From the NCBI GenBank assembly GCA_026936335.1, contig JAPMXV010000053.1, forward strand, positions 124,001 to 188,000: DNA of 64,000 bases. The letters are read 5' to 3'. The notes beneath the pieces were generated by a model, which made no database searches, was not told where the DNA came from, and saw only the letters and a program-made list of their open reading frames with translations. Within the stretch, counting starts at the first letter, position 1. The number at the start of each line of letters is the position of its first letter. The position numbers and the translations under genes were made by a program. Positions 51,838-61,913 of this stretch are shown here, one piece after another. The stretch is from Mantamonas sphyraenae. Lineage: Eukaryota; CRuMs; Mantamonadidae.

Positions 51838-53457
51838 TCACTTGCGCATGAGGGAAATGGTGGCAAAGGTGTCGTCGCCAGTGACCTCCTTTTCGACTTG
51901 GAGAAATCCGGAAGGACAATGTCCTCGTTCTTGGAACCGTTGTGACGGAGGATGGCATAGCCACGTGTGTTGGGGGTGGCATCGTTGCGGATGTCCAACT
52001 CAAAGTACTTGTCCTTGTGGAGGAAGGTGTACCGGGTTGTGCGCAACACCTTGTGGTCCGGATCCTTCTGTTGCAACAGACTGACGTACTCGCGGCCAGA
52101 GATGGGCCGTTCGATGGCAATGACCTCGCCGTCCACCTCCTGTTTGGTGCGGAAGTAGTACGACCACACCCCCTGCTGGCCACGACGCACAACACGCGGC
52201 TGATCCGTGCGTCCGTCCTGACGCAACAGGGTCTGTTCCACCTGGAACACCTCGTGGTTGCTGGGAATCGACAGTTTGCGCACGCTGGCCGCGTTCACCA
52301 CAAACTTCCGTTCCACATCCGGCACCTCCCCGTCCGCCAACGAGGCACCCACAATGCGACACACCGCCTGTGTGGTGCGTGCCAGCTTGGCCTGGAAACT
52401 GTCACGGTTGTCAATCACACGCATGTGCGGATGACCCACGTACATCTTCTTGACCGCCTCGTCCATGGCACGTGCCTGCTCCACCGTCTCTGTCCTCGCC
52501 GCATTGTTGGCCCGAGTGTAGAACTTCTCTGCCCCAATGGCCGCAGTCACCATGTGGATGACCCCGTCGTAGCGCTTGTCACGTGCCGTCACCGCCGTCA
52601 TCCCACGCTCCTCCAACAGCGCCTGGAACATCTCTCCACTGATGTATGCACCGGCATCCATCATGCCACGGTCACACAACAGCACACACTGTAATGCACA
52701 ACCCCAATGATGTCAGTTGGCAAGTTGCGGGTGTGTTGATTGGCTCCCTTGTCTGTTCTCCATTACCTTGCGTCCACTGGCTTTGGCAATGCGTTCAAAG
52801 GCATCCTCCTGGGCCTCCTGCATGGCAAGGAAGGCTTCTTCAAAGGCCATGAGTTCGCTCTGGTGCACCATCTCGGCAAACGACGCGCCGGCGGTGATGA
52901 GGATCGTTGGCACCTCGGGCAGGATGTACACCTTGAAGCCCTCGCCTTCCAGGCGTTTGGCCAAGGTCGACATGGCTGTGGACTTTCCTGCACAGGGCCC
53001 GCCCGTCAGCACGATCTTAAACACCTTTTTCTGTGTGTCCACATGTGTGTGTGAGACGGGAGAGGGGCAGGTTGATGACAACGTCAAAAAAAACGGGAAC
53101 CGCGTTTGCGAGGCTACCGGCTCTTTCCTCCAATCAAAAGGCACACCGCATGAAAAGGGGGAGAACGCACCTCCTCGGCGACAACGACGCCTGTACATGA
53201 TGGGATGGATTCCATGAAATGGATTGTAAGAAAGAAGGGGGCATGGGAGGGGTATGAAGGTGTCAGGGTGTCCACAGGTAATCTCCATACACACACGCAC
53301 ACACACACACGTGTTCACTCACCCTTTTGGGCCTGGGAGAAGACACCAGTGTGCGTGCTTTGCTGCTGCACATGCACAAAGTAGGCAAGGCCAGCCCCAG
53401 CGGCCACGGCAGCCACAGAGCCCACCGTTGTGGACCGAGAGCTCCAACCAGAGGCCG

Positions 53458-53489
<32 letters not shown>

Positions 53490-53608
53490 ATGGCACGCAC
53501 AGAACGAGGACTGGTACGCATCACCAACTGGGAAGTGGTGCGTGATTGATCCATGCCCACACTACGGACAATGCTTCGGACGACGTTGCGGTTGGTACGA
53601 CGAAACAT
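51838..53608 (-). CDS. TTD14-like P-loop and CYTH-type protein
   Basis: Exons 53323-53608, 53171-53190 (20 nt), 52767-53030 and 51838-52688 give about 473 residues. A P-loop GGPCAGKST begins the ATPase/GTPase domain, with KVYILPEVPTILITAG and VLLCDRGMMDAGAYI as further signatures. The C-terminal half (VERKFVVN, VEQTLLR, YFRTKQEVDGE) is a CYTH-like tunnel fold that binds polyphosphate groups. This is the layout of Drosophila TTD14, a GTP- and PI3P-binding trafficking factor. The N-terminus is Arg/Ser-rich with a small hydrophobic helix (VAAVAAGAGLAYFVHV), suggesting a mitochondrial or membrane signal. Near 51902-51908 one base appears missing: only a +1 correction joins LPDF to the family-like ending EVTGDDTFATISLMRK. 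Confidence 0.8.
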
Positions 53609-53804
53609 CTTTGGTTGACGGATGAAATGGTCGCCACATCGCATGGACGTCATCTTTTTCAGCTCAAAACCATCCAAATGCCACCTTGGCCACACATTGC
53701 ATCTGACCAGGTGAGTGACTCATGGGGATGGATGGCAGTGGCAGCCCTCACGCCACCATCCCTTTCCCCCCCCCCCACCCCACCACCACAACCACCACCG
53801 CAAA

Positions 53805-54137
53805 ATGTCCAGCGTGCACACCAACAACAAACAGGAAATCTACACAATGCCCTTCAAGGCATTGACCAAACCCACGGCACAGGAGCTGGAGGAGGACAAG
53901 GTCGAGTCCCTGATGGAGACTCTGGAAGGCGACACCCCCGAGGATGTGCCTCCCATTGATGTGTTGTGGGTCACCACAGAGGCAGGCAACCAATACTACT
54001 TTGCCATGGGAGGCTGTCACCGCTACGAGGCCCACAAGCGTCTCGGCCGCGACCAGGTCCGTGTCAAGCTCATCAAGGGCAAGCCCAAGGACGTTGCCCT
54101 CTACCTGGGCGAGGGAGTTGCCTCACAGCTCAAGTGA
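53805..54137 (+). CDS. Sulfiredoxin
   Basis: A 110-residue single-exon protein. The signature GGCHRYEAHKRLG holds the catalytic Cys that, with ATP, reduces cysteine sulfinic acid in 2-Cys peroxiredoxins. Upstream PPIDVLWVTTEAGNQYYFAM and downstream VRVKLIKGKPKDVALYLG complete the ParB-like fold. The length is typical of eukaryotic Srx. No targeting signal is evident, so a cytosolic location is likely. It is divergent to the TTD14-like gene (196 bp between ATGs), with HAUS1 131 bp downstream on the same strand. Confidence 0.93.
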   Translation: MSSVHTNNKQEIYTMPFKALTKPTAQELEEDKVESLMETLEGDTPEDVPPIDVLWVTTEAGNQYYFAMGGCHRYEAHKRLGRDQVRVKLIKGKPKDVALYLGEGVASQLK

Positions 54138-54188
54138 GCGAGCGACAAGGAACGACAAGAGTCTTGTGCACACCTCTCTCTGAATGGA

Positions 54189-54214
54189 TTGTGTGTGTGT
54201 GTGTGTGTGTGTGT
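54189..54214. repeat. (GT)n microsatellite between sulfiredoxin and HAUS1
   Basis: About 12 GT units lie 50 bp after the sulfiredoxin stop and 55 bp before the HAUS1 ATG. Confidence 0.9.
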
Positions 54215-54268
54215 TGCAACTGGACGGAATTTTCCACCGCAGCGCGGCGGAAGCCAACCCGTTTTGCG

Positions 54269-55267
54269 ATGTCCTCCAGCACGTTTTTTGAGCAGGAAGA
54301 GGTGGAGGCGGATGAGAATGAGGCTGTAAATGAAGAAAAGTATGAGCAAGTGGTGGAGTGGCTGAAGAGTGTGTACCAGGGTCAGGAGATCCCAGCGTTT
54401 GAGATCAACCGCCCCACCATCGACTATCTGTACCGTCTGGCAAACAAGAGCATCAGCAACACACAGCAGCGGCAATGGGTGGGCGAGGCACAGCGGCAGC
54501 AGGCCGTGGTGTTCAACACACGAGGTGAGGGCAGGGTTGGGGTTATGGGTGGTTTTGGCGCCAACCACCACTCTGGGAATCGACACGCTGACACACACAC
54601 ACACGGGCACACACACGGTCACACATCACGATTGGGGACAGCACAAAACAACGAATACTTATTGGAACAGAGTGGGGTGGACATGCAACTGATGAGTGTG
54701 GAGGGCCAGCAACAGGTGGAGGCGCTGGCAACGCTGACAAGCACGCTGCAGTTGGAGGAGGCACGACTGAGCCACATGGAGCTGGCATTGAACAGGCTGG
54801 AACGAGAGGAGTTTGCACAGGAGGTGCGAGGGAGTGAGGTGGCGGAGGAGACGGTGCGATTGGAGGAGGAGACGAGGAACAGCCTGGTGCAACAGGCGCA
54901 GCTGAAGCACATTGCGGAGGAGTTGGAACAGGAACACAAGGCACAACGCAGGGACAGTGACCTCAAGACACAAAACATCAAGTACATGGAAGCCAAGGCC
55001 AAGGAGTACGCAGGCAACAGCCACAAGTTGAAGAAGAAGGTCACTGCCGCAGGGTTCAAGAGCAACCTGACCCATGCTGCCCTGGTCAAGAACTCGGAGC
55101 AGTTGGAACGAGTCAGGGAAGAGTGTCGCAAGGTCGACACCCGACTGGCCAGTTTCAGGGACCTGCCTCCCGACGAGGCTCTCGCACGCGTCAAGATCGA
55201 ACAGGCGCGTCAGAACCTCGCTGTCCTCGAGAGCAAGGTCGAGCAAGCAGTCAGTGGGTTGATGTGA
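54269..55267 (+). CDS. HAUS augmin-like complex subunit 1
   Basis: Exons 54269-54524 and 54642-55267 encode 293 residues (animal HAUS1 is about 280). The N-terminal VVEWLKSVYQGQEIPAFEIN resembles the HAUS1 calponin-homology-like start. The C-terminal FRDLPPDEALARVKIEQARQ closely follows the known HAUS1 ending. The rest is coiled coil. HAUS1 is part of the eight-subunit augmin complex that nucleates microtubules from existing ones in the spindle. The intron (donor gtgagg, acceptor gacag) contains a palindromic TTGGCGCCAA and a CA-rich tract. Phase fits. Confidence 0.85.
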   Translation: MSSSTFFEQEEVEADENEAVNEEKYEQVVEWLKSVYQGQEIPAFEINRPTIDYLYRLANKSISNTQQRQWVGEAQRQQAVVFNTRGEGRVGVMGGFGANHHSGNRHADTHTHGHTHGHTSRLGTAQNNEYLLEQSGVDMQLMSVEGQQQVEALATLTSTLQLEEARLSHMELALNRLEREEFAQEVRGSEVAEETVRLEEETRNSLVQQAQLKHIAEELEQEHKAQRRDSDLKTQNIKYMEAKAKEYAGNSHKLKKKVTAAGFKSNLTHAALVKNSEQLERVREECRKVDTRLASFRDLPPDEALARVKIEQARQNLAVLESKVEQAVSGLM

Positions 55268-55407
55268 TGCGATGCGATGTGTACAGATGGTGGGGGGTGC
55301 AGCAATGCAACCAAAGCAAAACACCACACCACACTCTCCCATCCCCCCTCCCAACCCCCCCTTCCCCCACCCACACACACACACTCTCTCTCTCTCTTTG
55401 TACACAA

Positions 55408-56931
55408 ATGGATCGTCGAGATCGTGTGGGTGTGGCTGTCCTCCTGCTGCTGTACTTTCTGCAAGGAGTGCCCTTTGGCATGGTGACAATCTCCCTGCCC
55501 TACATCCTTGCTGACCGTGCCACCATGACCCAATTGGGTGTGCTCTCCATGGCGTCCCTCCCCTACTCCTTCAAGCTGTTGCTGTCCCCCATTGTCGATC
55601 TGGTCTTCTTCCCTGCCGTGGGTCGTCGCAAAACCTGGACCATGCTTCCCTCGGCCGTCGTCGGCGTGTTTCTCCTGGGGGTGGCCTCCACGCTGCAGCA
55701 CATCGTGTACGACAGCACAGGAACGGTTGATATGACCACGCTTGGTGGTAGCATGACCCTGGTCATCCTTCTCATGGCGGCCCAAGACGTGGGCACCGAC
55801 GCAATGGCTTTGGAGATTCTTTCCCCAGCCAACATTGCCTTTGCCAGCACCTCCCAGACCGTGGGGATGACTCTGGGCAACATCGCAGGCTCTGTCCTAC
55901 TCATTGGCATGTGCCACTTTGACACATCCCTGTTCCAAACCTTTGTGCATGGCATGGGCCTCCTGTGCATTGCCACTGCTGCGGTTGTCTGGCAGTGGGT
56001 GGACGAACGTCCACTCTTGCTGTTCCTCCCCATGGGAGACGCCATGGGAGACGCCATGGGAGCCCTGGACGACCAACACGGCCCCATCCAACATGGTCAA
56101 GTGGCACACAGCAAGGGCACGCGCACAACAAGAGGAGGGGGACATAACAACAACAGGAAGGAAGGACAGCGTGGTGGTGGTGGTGGTGCCACATCATCAC
56201 CGCCTGCACCACCTTCACCCAGCCTGAGAGCAGCGTTTGCACAGCTGCAGGCACTGGTGACTCGCCCTGCCTTTCGCACCATGGCCATCACCTTGTGCAT
56301 TGCTCGCGTGGGCTATATCCACGTGGACACTGTCACTCGTGTGTTGTTCCTCAACTCTGGGTTGGATCTGCCCACCTTGGGGATGGTCTTTGTGCTGCAG
56401 GTGCCTGTTCAGGCCCTTGTCAGCGTCCTGACAGCCAATGCCATCACAGCTGGCCGTCCTCTGTGGCCCCTTTGGTTGCATGGCAATGTGGCCATGCTTG
56501 TGGCTGGCTTGCCATTGCCCTTTCTGCTCTCCACGCTCAAGAGCACCCCCGTGGGTTCCACCGCCTACTCCCTGCTTGTCCTCGTCACCACCCTCTGTCT
56601 CTCCGCTCTCACTGCCGGAGAAAAGGTCATGTCCACGTGTAGCAACACCTACTTTAATCTTGTGTCTGATCCCCGTCTGGGAGGCACCTACCTTGCCGTG
56701 TTCAACACCTTTGCCAACTTTGGATGGGCTTGGCCGAAACCCATCGCCTACACCCTCACCGACCTGATTGGACACCAGAACGCAGTGTTTGCCTTGGCTG
56801 TGGTGGGTGCTGTCATCCTCACCCAACTCCCCGCCCTCCTGTCTTCCTTGCAGGCCATGCAGAACGAAAAGACAGCCTGGGGATGGGCCGCCGCTGGGGC
56901 GCAAGGCCCCTTGAAACTCCAGGAGGTGTGA
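55408..56931 (+). CDS. SLC33A1-like acetyl-CoA transporter (MFS)
   Basis: A 507-residue single-exon protein with about 12 hydrophobic segments. LLLLYFLQGVPFGMVTISLP and YSFKLLLSPIVDLVFFPAVG with GRRKTW match the N-terminal hallmark of the SLC33/AT-1 family. The later SNTYFNLVSDPRLGGTYLAV and NTFANFGWAWPKPIAYTLTD are the C-terminal signature. A hydrophilic loop of about 70 residues rich in Gly/Asn lies between the halves. AT-1 carries acetyl-CoA into the ER/Golgi lumen for acetylation of proteins and glycans. A repeated MGDA segment (about 56034-56060) marks a small internal duplication. Confidence 0.88.
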   Translation: MDRRDRVGVAVLLLLYFLQGVPFGMVTISLPYILADRATMTQLGVLSMASLPYSFKLLLSPIVDLVFFPAVGRRKTWTMLPSAVVGVFLLGVASTLQHIVYDSTGTVDMTTLGGSMTLVILLMAAQDVGTDAMALEILSPANIAFASTSQTVGMTLGNIAGSVLLIGMCHFDTSLFQTFVHGMGLLCIATAAVVWQWVDERPLLLFLPMGDAMGDAMGALDDQHGPIQHGQVAHSKGTRTTRGGGHNNNRKEGQRGGGGGATSSPPAPPSPSLRAAFAQLQALVTRPAFRTMAITLCIARVGYIHVDTVTRVLFLNSGLDLPTLGMVFVLQVPVQALVSVLTANAITAGRPLWPLWLHGNVAMLVAGLPLPFLLSTLKSTPVGSTAYSLLVLVTTLCLSALTAGEKVMSTCSNTYFNLVSDPRLGGTYLAVFNTFANFGWAWPKPIAYTLTDLIGHQNAVFALAVVGAVILTQLPALLSSLQAMQNEKTAWGWAAAGAQGPLKLQEV

Positions 56932-56984
56932 CACATTGATTCTTGCCTATTATGTACAAAACACAGCCTTGGGCCACCCATTCA

Positions 56985-57848
56985 TCATGACACAGACACC
57001 ATCTTGGACAGGATGGCACCAAAGAGTGACTCCTTGGGCTTGTGTGCAGCCTGCACTTGCTCCTGCTCCTCCTGCTCCGCACCGGCATCGGGAATGTCCA
57101 GCTTGGGCCCATGGAACATGGCATACTCCCGTTTGCTCTGCTGTCCCCCTCCGATCTTGATGAGTGTGTCCAGTCCCATGAGAAACGAGGCGCTTTCGTC
57201 GCCCCACTCGTTGCCAATGATGTGCTCCTCGTCCACCGGGTTGAGCTCGTACTCGCTTGCACGCGCACAAGCATAGCCCACTGTGCGCAGACCCAACGCA
57301 CGTGCCTCCTCCACTGCAATGCGAGGCACTCCCAACGCAGTGAGGCCCGTCACAACCACCACTTCGTGGCTGTGGCCCATTCGCTCCACCGCCGTCTCAA
57401 AGTACGCCCGTAGTTCCGTGTGCACATACTCTTCGTCCTTGATCGGCGTGCTCGAGTTGCCCACCACCCCAATGCGCAATTGAGGCCGTTCCCTCTCGTT
57501 CAATTCCTCTGCGTGCTCCTCCTCCTCCAAGGTGTCGTTTACCCTGCCCAGTCTTGCCCCGCCGCCTTCTCCCCGTCTTCTCAGCCCTTCCCAGGTGCCC
57601 CCTGTCCCCATGCCACTGTCCCTGCCCCATTGGTTCCCGTTTCCATGCTGCCAGGCATGTTGCTGACCCATGCCACTTCCCACAAATGCATCCAGCTCCA
57701 CCTCGTCTTCCACATCCTCCGCCCGGATCTCCCCCACGTTCCCATCCGTCACCAGTGACCACAACAGCCACAGCAGCAATCCCATCAGAAGCACCATACT
57801 GGCTACACTGGCCCATGACAATCCCACAACCTCCTCCGACGACGACAT
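56985..57848 (-). CDS. Membrane-anchored SLOG-like (LOG/DprA superfamily) protein
   Basis: A 287-residue single-exon protein. A single N-terminal transmembrane helix (about 11-33; ASMVLLMGLLLWLLWSLV) is followed by an acidic/Gly-rich linker. A Rossmann-like domain (about 120-260) follows: LRIGVVGNSSTP, VVVVTGLTALGVPRIAVEEA, GLRTVGYACARASEY and FLMGLDTLIKIGGGQQSKRE. The order of strand-Gly loop, TGxxxGxP, and IGGG near the end is the SLOG pattern shared by LOG phosphoribohydrolases and nucleotide sensors. The usual LOG PGGxGTxxE is replaced by GGGQQSKREY, so enzymatic activity is doubtful. Which nucleotide it binds is unknown. It is divergent to Wee1. Confidence 0.55.
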   Translation of the reverse strand: MSSSEEVVGLSWASVASMVLLMGLLLWLLWSLVTDGNVGEIRAEDVEDEVELDAFVGSGMGQQHAWQHGNGNQWGRDSGMGTGGTWEGLRRRGEGGGARLGRVNDTLEEEEHAEELNERERPQLRIGVVGNSSTPIKDEEYVHTELRAYFETAVERMGHSHEVVVVTGLTALGVPRIAVEEARALGLRTVGYACARASEYELNPVDEEHIIGNEWGDESASFLMGLDTLIKIGGGQQSKREYAMFHGPKLDIPDAGAEQEEQEQVQAAHKPKESLFGAILSKMVSVS

Positions 57849-58159
57849 GTCTCAAAAACACAGCGACGATTCGTTGGCCCGGGTCGCGCCAAACGAACAC
57901 ACTTTTTGCGTGCCGGTGCGTCATCGATTGCCTCCCACATGCACATGCACACACATGCACATGCATACACACACACGCACAGATGCACACAGACCCGTCT
58001 TGCAAGCTCGTCGTGTTGTGCACACCCTTCCCTTCGCTGCGTTTGCGCTCCCGGAATCCCTTCCCGCGCGAAATTGGGAAATTCGAATGAGCCCCGCGGG
58101 CTGACTGACACGCAACCCGCGCGCGCACACGCGATTGTGGGCTTCTGCACACTGCACAG
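57849..58159. promoter_or_regulatory. Divergent promoter region of SLOG gene and wee1
   Basis: A 311-bp non-coding interval with a CA/TG-rich stretch in the middle. It contains two exact matches to the E2F/DP consensus TTTSGCGC on the minus strand: GCGCCAAA at 57886-57893 and GCGCGAAA at 58066-58073, the latter in TTCCCGCGCGAAA. Function is inferred. Confidence 0.45.
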
Positions 58160-61100
58160 ATGCTCTCCCCTGCACGGCGCCATTCGGCCAACTCGCCTTC
58201 CGAAGGCCTGGACGAAGATGAAGTGACGGACATGAGCACAAACACGTCGTCGAGCAGCATCAGCATGAACGTGGAAGCGCCCACGCCCAGCCCTTTGACC
58301 AAACAACGCACACGCAGCTTCCGTAGCGCACGCAAGGCAGCGCCCATGGGCAACCAGCCCTCCGCCTCTGTGTCCCTCATCAGTGCGTCTGCTTCCAAGG
58401 CACGTCCTCACTCGCGACTGTCCTCTGCAGCACGCCACCGTGGCGCTGGTCGTCGCGGCCGACCAACGGAATATTTCGCCCCGCCCGCCAAACTTCGCTT
58501 TGACGACGAGCAGACCGGCATGATGGACTCGTTTGCCTTGGAGCAGGAGTCTGCACACGCAACCGTGCATTCGCACCACCCGTCTGCACGCACAGCACTC
58601 TCGGTCGACGTGCGGCGCGGCGCCAGTGCTTTTGGCCACCGTGGACCGGGAAAAGCGCGCCAAAATTCAGAGTGGTCAGACAGCGAACCGTCCGACGCCT
58701 CGGGGGACGAAGAGTACATCGGGACCCCGGACGGACAGATGTTGGAAGTGTCCTATGGACATTCGTCCTTCCACCTGGACGTCAGCGACGACGAGAACGA
58801 GCACGAGGACGAACAACAGAGTGACGAGCAGCAGCAGCGCGGATCTCGCCGGCGCCCTCGCTCTGCAGGTGCCACACAGCACGAGGATGAGGAGGAGGAT
58901 GAGGATGAAGAAGAGGATGACCTGTCCTCCCCTCCTGCGAGCAACACATTGCAGGTGCCACGAGCAGCAGGTGGGGCCCAACAACAACCCCAGCCGACAC
59001 CGCTGCGCCGTTCTGCCAACAACAGCAACAACGATGGGCCCAAGTCCTCCCGCAAATCGTTTGGCTTCAACGCATCGCGTGACATGGACTCGTCCACACC
59101 CAAGCGACAGCGGTTGCACGTGCCGCCGACGCCGGAGAAGACGCCGTTGCGCAAGAGCGGGGCTGGGTTCATGCGCCGTTCATTCAACCCCATCGACGAG
59201 GACATGCCGATGATCCAAACCACGGCACGCGGCGGCGGCGGTGGAGGAGGAGGAGGCGTGGACAATGATGACGAGTGGTTGGATGGCGAACAGTTTGGTC
59301 ACATGCTGAGCGAGCAGCAGGAGGAGTTTGAGGCGAGACGAGTGAGCATGGATCTGCGGCGATCGATGGAGATGGCTGGGAATGGCCACAGTGACACCCA
59401 CCACCACCACCACAGCAGCAGCAGCAGCAGCGACACCATCACTCCAACCGCTACCACAACCACCATCACGACGGCATGGTGATTGTGGGTCGAAGCAGCG
59501 ATGAATCGGCGGGCAGCAGTAGCGGAAGCAGTGTGGGGTCGCTGTTGGCAAGGGCGGCCGAATCGCGATGTGGTGTGGACATGGCCGAGTCGCCGAGCAC
59601 ACCGCCCAACCTGACTCTGGAGGGGTCACCACCACGCCCGGTGAGCGTAACCTCGTCCAAGCGACGCAGCATAGGCGGGGCGTTGCACCAGCTCAGTTCC
59701 AACGCATCCAACTCGTCCATGGAACTCAATTCCAGTGTCGACTCGCTGGACGTGGACATGAACACAAGTTCGTCGACGGCACGCGACGACATTGTCTCTC
59801 CACCCCAGCCCATCCGCTACAGTGGCACCATCTTTACACAACGCAAGCCTGTGAGTTTACCACCTTTGTCCCTTGGCTCTACGGTTTTACGGTTTTCCCC
59901 CCTCCGCACGCATACTCACACTCACTCTCACTCCCTTGCCCTTTCCCTATCTGTTTCCCTCTCTCCCTCTCCCTCTCTCTCTCTCTCCCTCTCTGCCCAC
60001 AGCACCACAAGCACAAGCGACACAACTCGGCGGGAGCAGAGATCGACGCAGCCCTGCGTGCAGGCTCCCCCTCCGATCTCAGCTTCTCCTCCACCATGGG
60101 TCTGCCACCCGTGCATCCCAACTACCCTCACCAACAAGTGCGCAACACCTCCACGCCATCGGGCTCCTCTGCACGTGCCATGAACTACCAACCCAACCAC
60201 GGTGGCGGTGGCGGTGGCAGGATGGGACACCAATACCATCACACACACCACCACCTGCACGCCCTGACCGAACACGAACACTACCAACGCTATTCCGACT
60301 CGGCGGCCATGATGCACCCCTCCAACGGTGTCTATGCCGCCCTTGTCCCTGGCAAGGTGGGCCACAGACGCATCCACGTCAACCCGTACTCACCCGAGTT
60401 TCGCAACCGAGCAAAGGCTGCCGCGGCGGCGGCGGCGGCGGGCAACGGATCCAATGCCAACGGCCGCGGCGACGGAAGTGGAGCCAGCAGCACGCACGGA
60501 AGCAGTGTGAGCAGCAGCGGCGGTGGCGGCGGCGGCGGTGCAGGCCATCAGCATCATCATGGAGGCGAATCTGTGTCGGATCTGTCGAGCGAAATCGACG
60601 ACGAGGAGCTGTTGTACGACCGCTACCCGGTCAACATGTACGAGGTGGAGTTTGAAGAGCTGGACGAAATCGGGGAGGGCTCGTTTGGCAAAGTGTACAA
60701 AGTGCGAAAGTGGCTGGACGGGTGGCTGTACGCGATCAAAGTGTCGCAGAAGCCCATGAAGGGGGTCAAGGAGGCAAACAAGCTGCTGAAGGAAGTGTAT
60801 GCACTGGCGGCGCTGAATCACTGCGAGCACGTGGTGCGGTACTACAACGCATGGACCCACGACGGCTACTTGTACATTCAGACGGAGTTCTGCGAGGGTG
60901 GCTCCCTGGCCTCGAGTGTCAAGAACGGCGCCCAGTTTGACGAGGAGGAGCTGGCGGACATGCTGCGGCAGGTGGCACGTGGTCTGGCGTACATTCACGA
61001 GCATGACCTGGTGCACATGGACATCAAGCCCGAAAACATCTTTCTGGTGCACGACAAGGACGGCAAGCCCGTGTACAAGATTGGCGACTTTGGCCTGATG

Positions 61101-61811
61101 CTTCCCACCGAGAGCACCGATGCCAGCGAGGGCGACTCTCGCTACCTGGCACGCGAGATCCTGCAGGAGGAGTTGGACGAACTGCCCAAGGGTGACATCT
61201 TCTCCCTGGGCGCCTCCATGTACGAGATCATCATTGGGGAGGATCTGCCAGGAACGGGGCCGGCGTGGAACGATCTGCGTGAGGGCGAGCTGAACTTTCC
61301 CGAGCAACTCAGCGACAAGTTTGGCGACCTCCTTCGCCTCATGATGCACAAGGATCCACGACAGCGCCCGTCGGCACGCGATCTCCTCACCGAGTACGAT
61401 CTGTTGTGGGACAAGGAGCGCAAACTGCGCCACGAGCTTGAGGTCGAGGTGGACACTCTGCATCGGGACAATTACGAGTTGGAAGATGTCAACGGGGAAC
61501 TGGTGCAGGAGATCCGTCGCCTTCGCAAGCTGCTTCGTCATCACGGCGTGGCCGAGGAGGACATCAACCCCATGGATGACCGTCTGGAGGACGAGGAGCA
61601 GGATGAAGACGATGAAGAGGACGAGGAGGACGATGAGCAGGATGAACAATGCGACGACGATGACGATGCAATCGACCAAGACGATGATGATGACGACGAC
61701 GACGACGATGAGCGTGATCGTTCATTTGAAGTGGACGACCACGACCACAACCACGAGTATCGTCGTGCAGGGTCAGGGCGTCGCACAGGTAGGCGTCGAG
61801 CCTGGCGATGA
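58160..61811 (+). CDS. Wee1-type protein kinase
   Basis: Exons 58160-59341, 59416-59850 and 60003-61811 encode about 1141 residues. The kinase domain spans about residues 755-1005: IGEGSFGKVYKV (Gly loop), YAIKVSQKPMKG (catalytic Lys), EFCEGGSL, HMDIKPENIF (catalytic loop) and GDFGLM. HMDIKPxNI and the KVSxKPxxG form are typical of Wee1, which phosphorylates the inhibitory Tyr of CDK1 to hold the G2/M transition. The long N-terminus is Ser/Pro-, acidic- and Gly-rich, with many possible SP/TP sites (VPPTPEKTPLRK). The tail is a 50-residue acidic run. Intron 1 (gtgagc, ccacag) joins two frames in phase across a His/Gln-rich stretch and is well supported by frame but lies in repetitive DNA. Confidence 0.88.
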
Positions 61812-61913
61812 GCAGAGAGCAGATTGGGGAATGGTTGGGCGGAGAGAGAGAGAGAGGAAGCAAGGTGGGCCATTGAGCCAAAAAAAGTTTGCATTTCCAT
61901 CCAATTGGGATCC

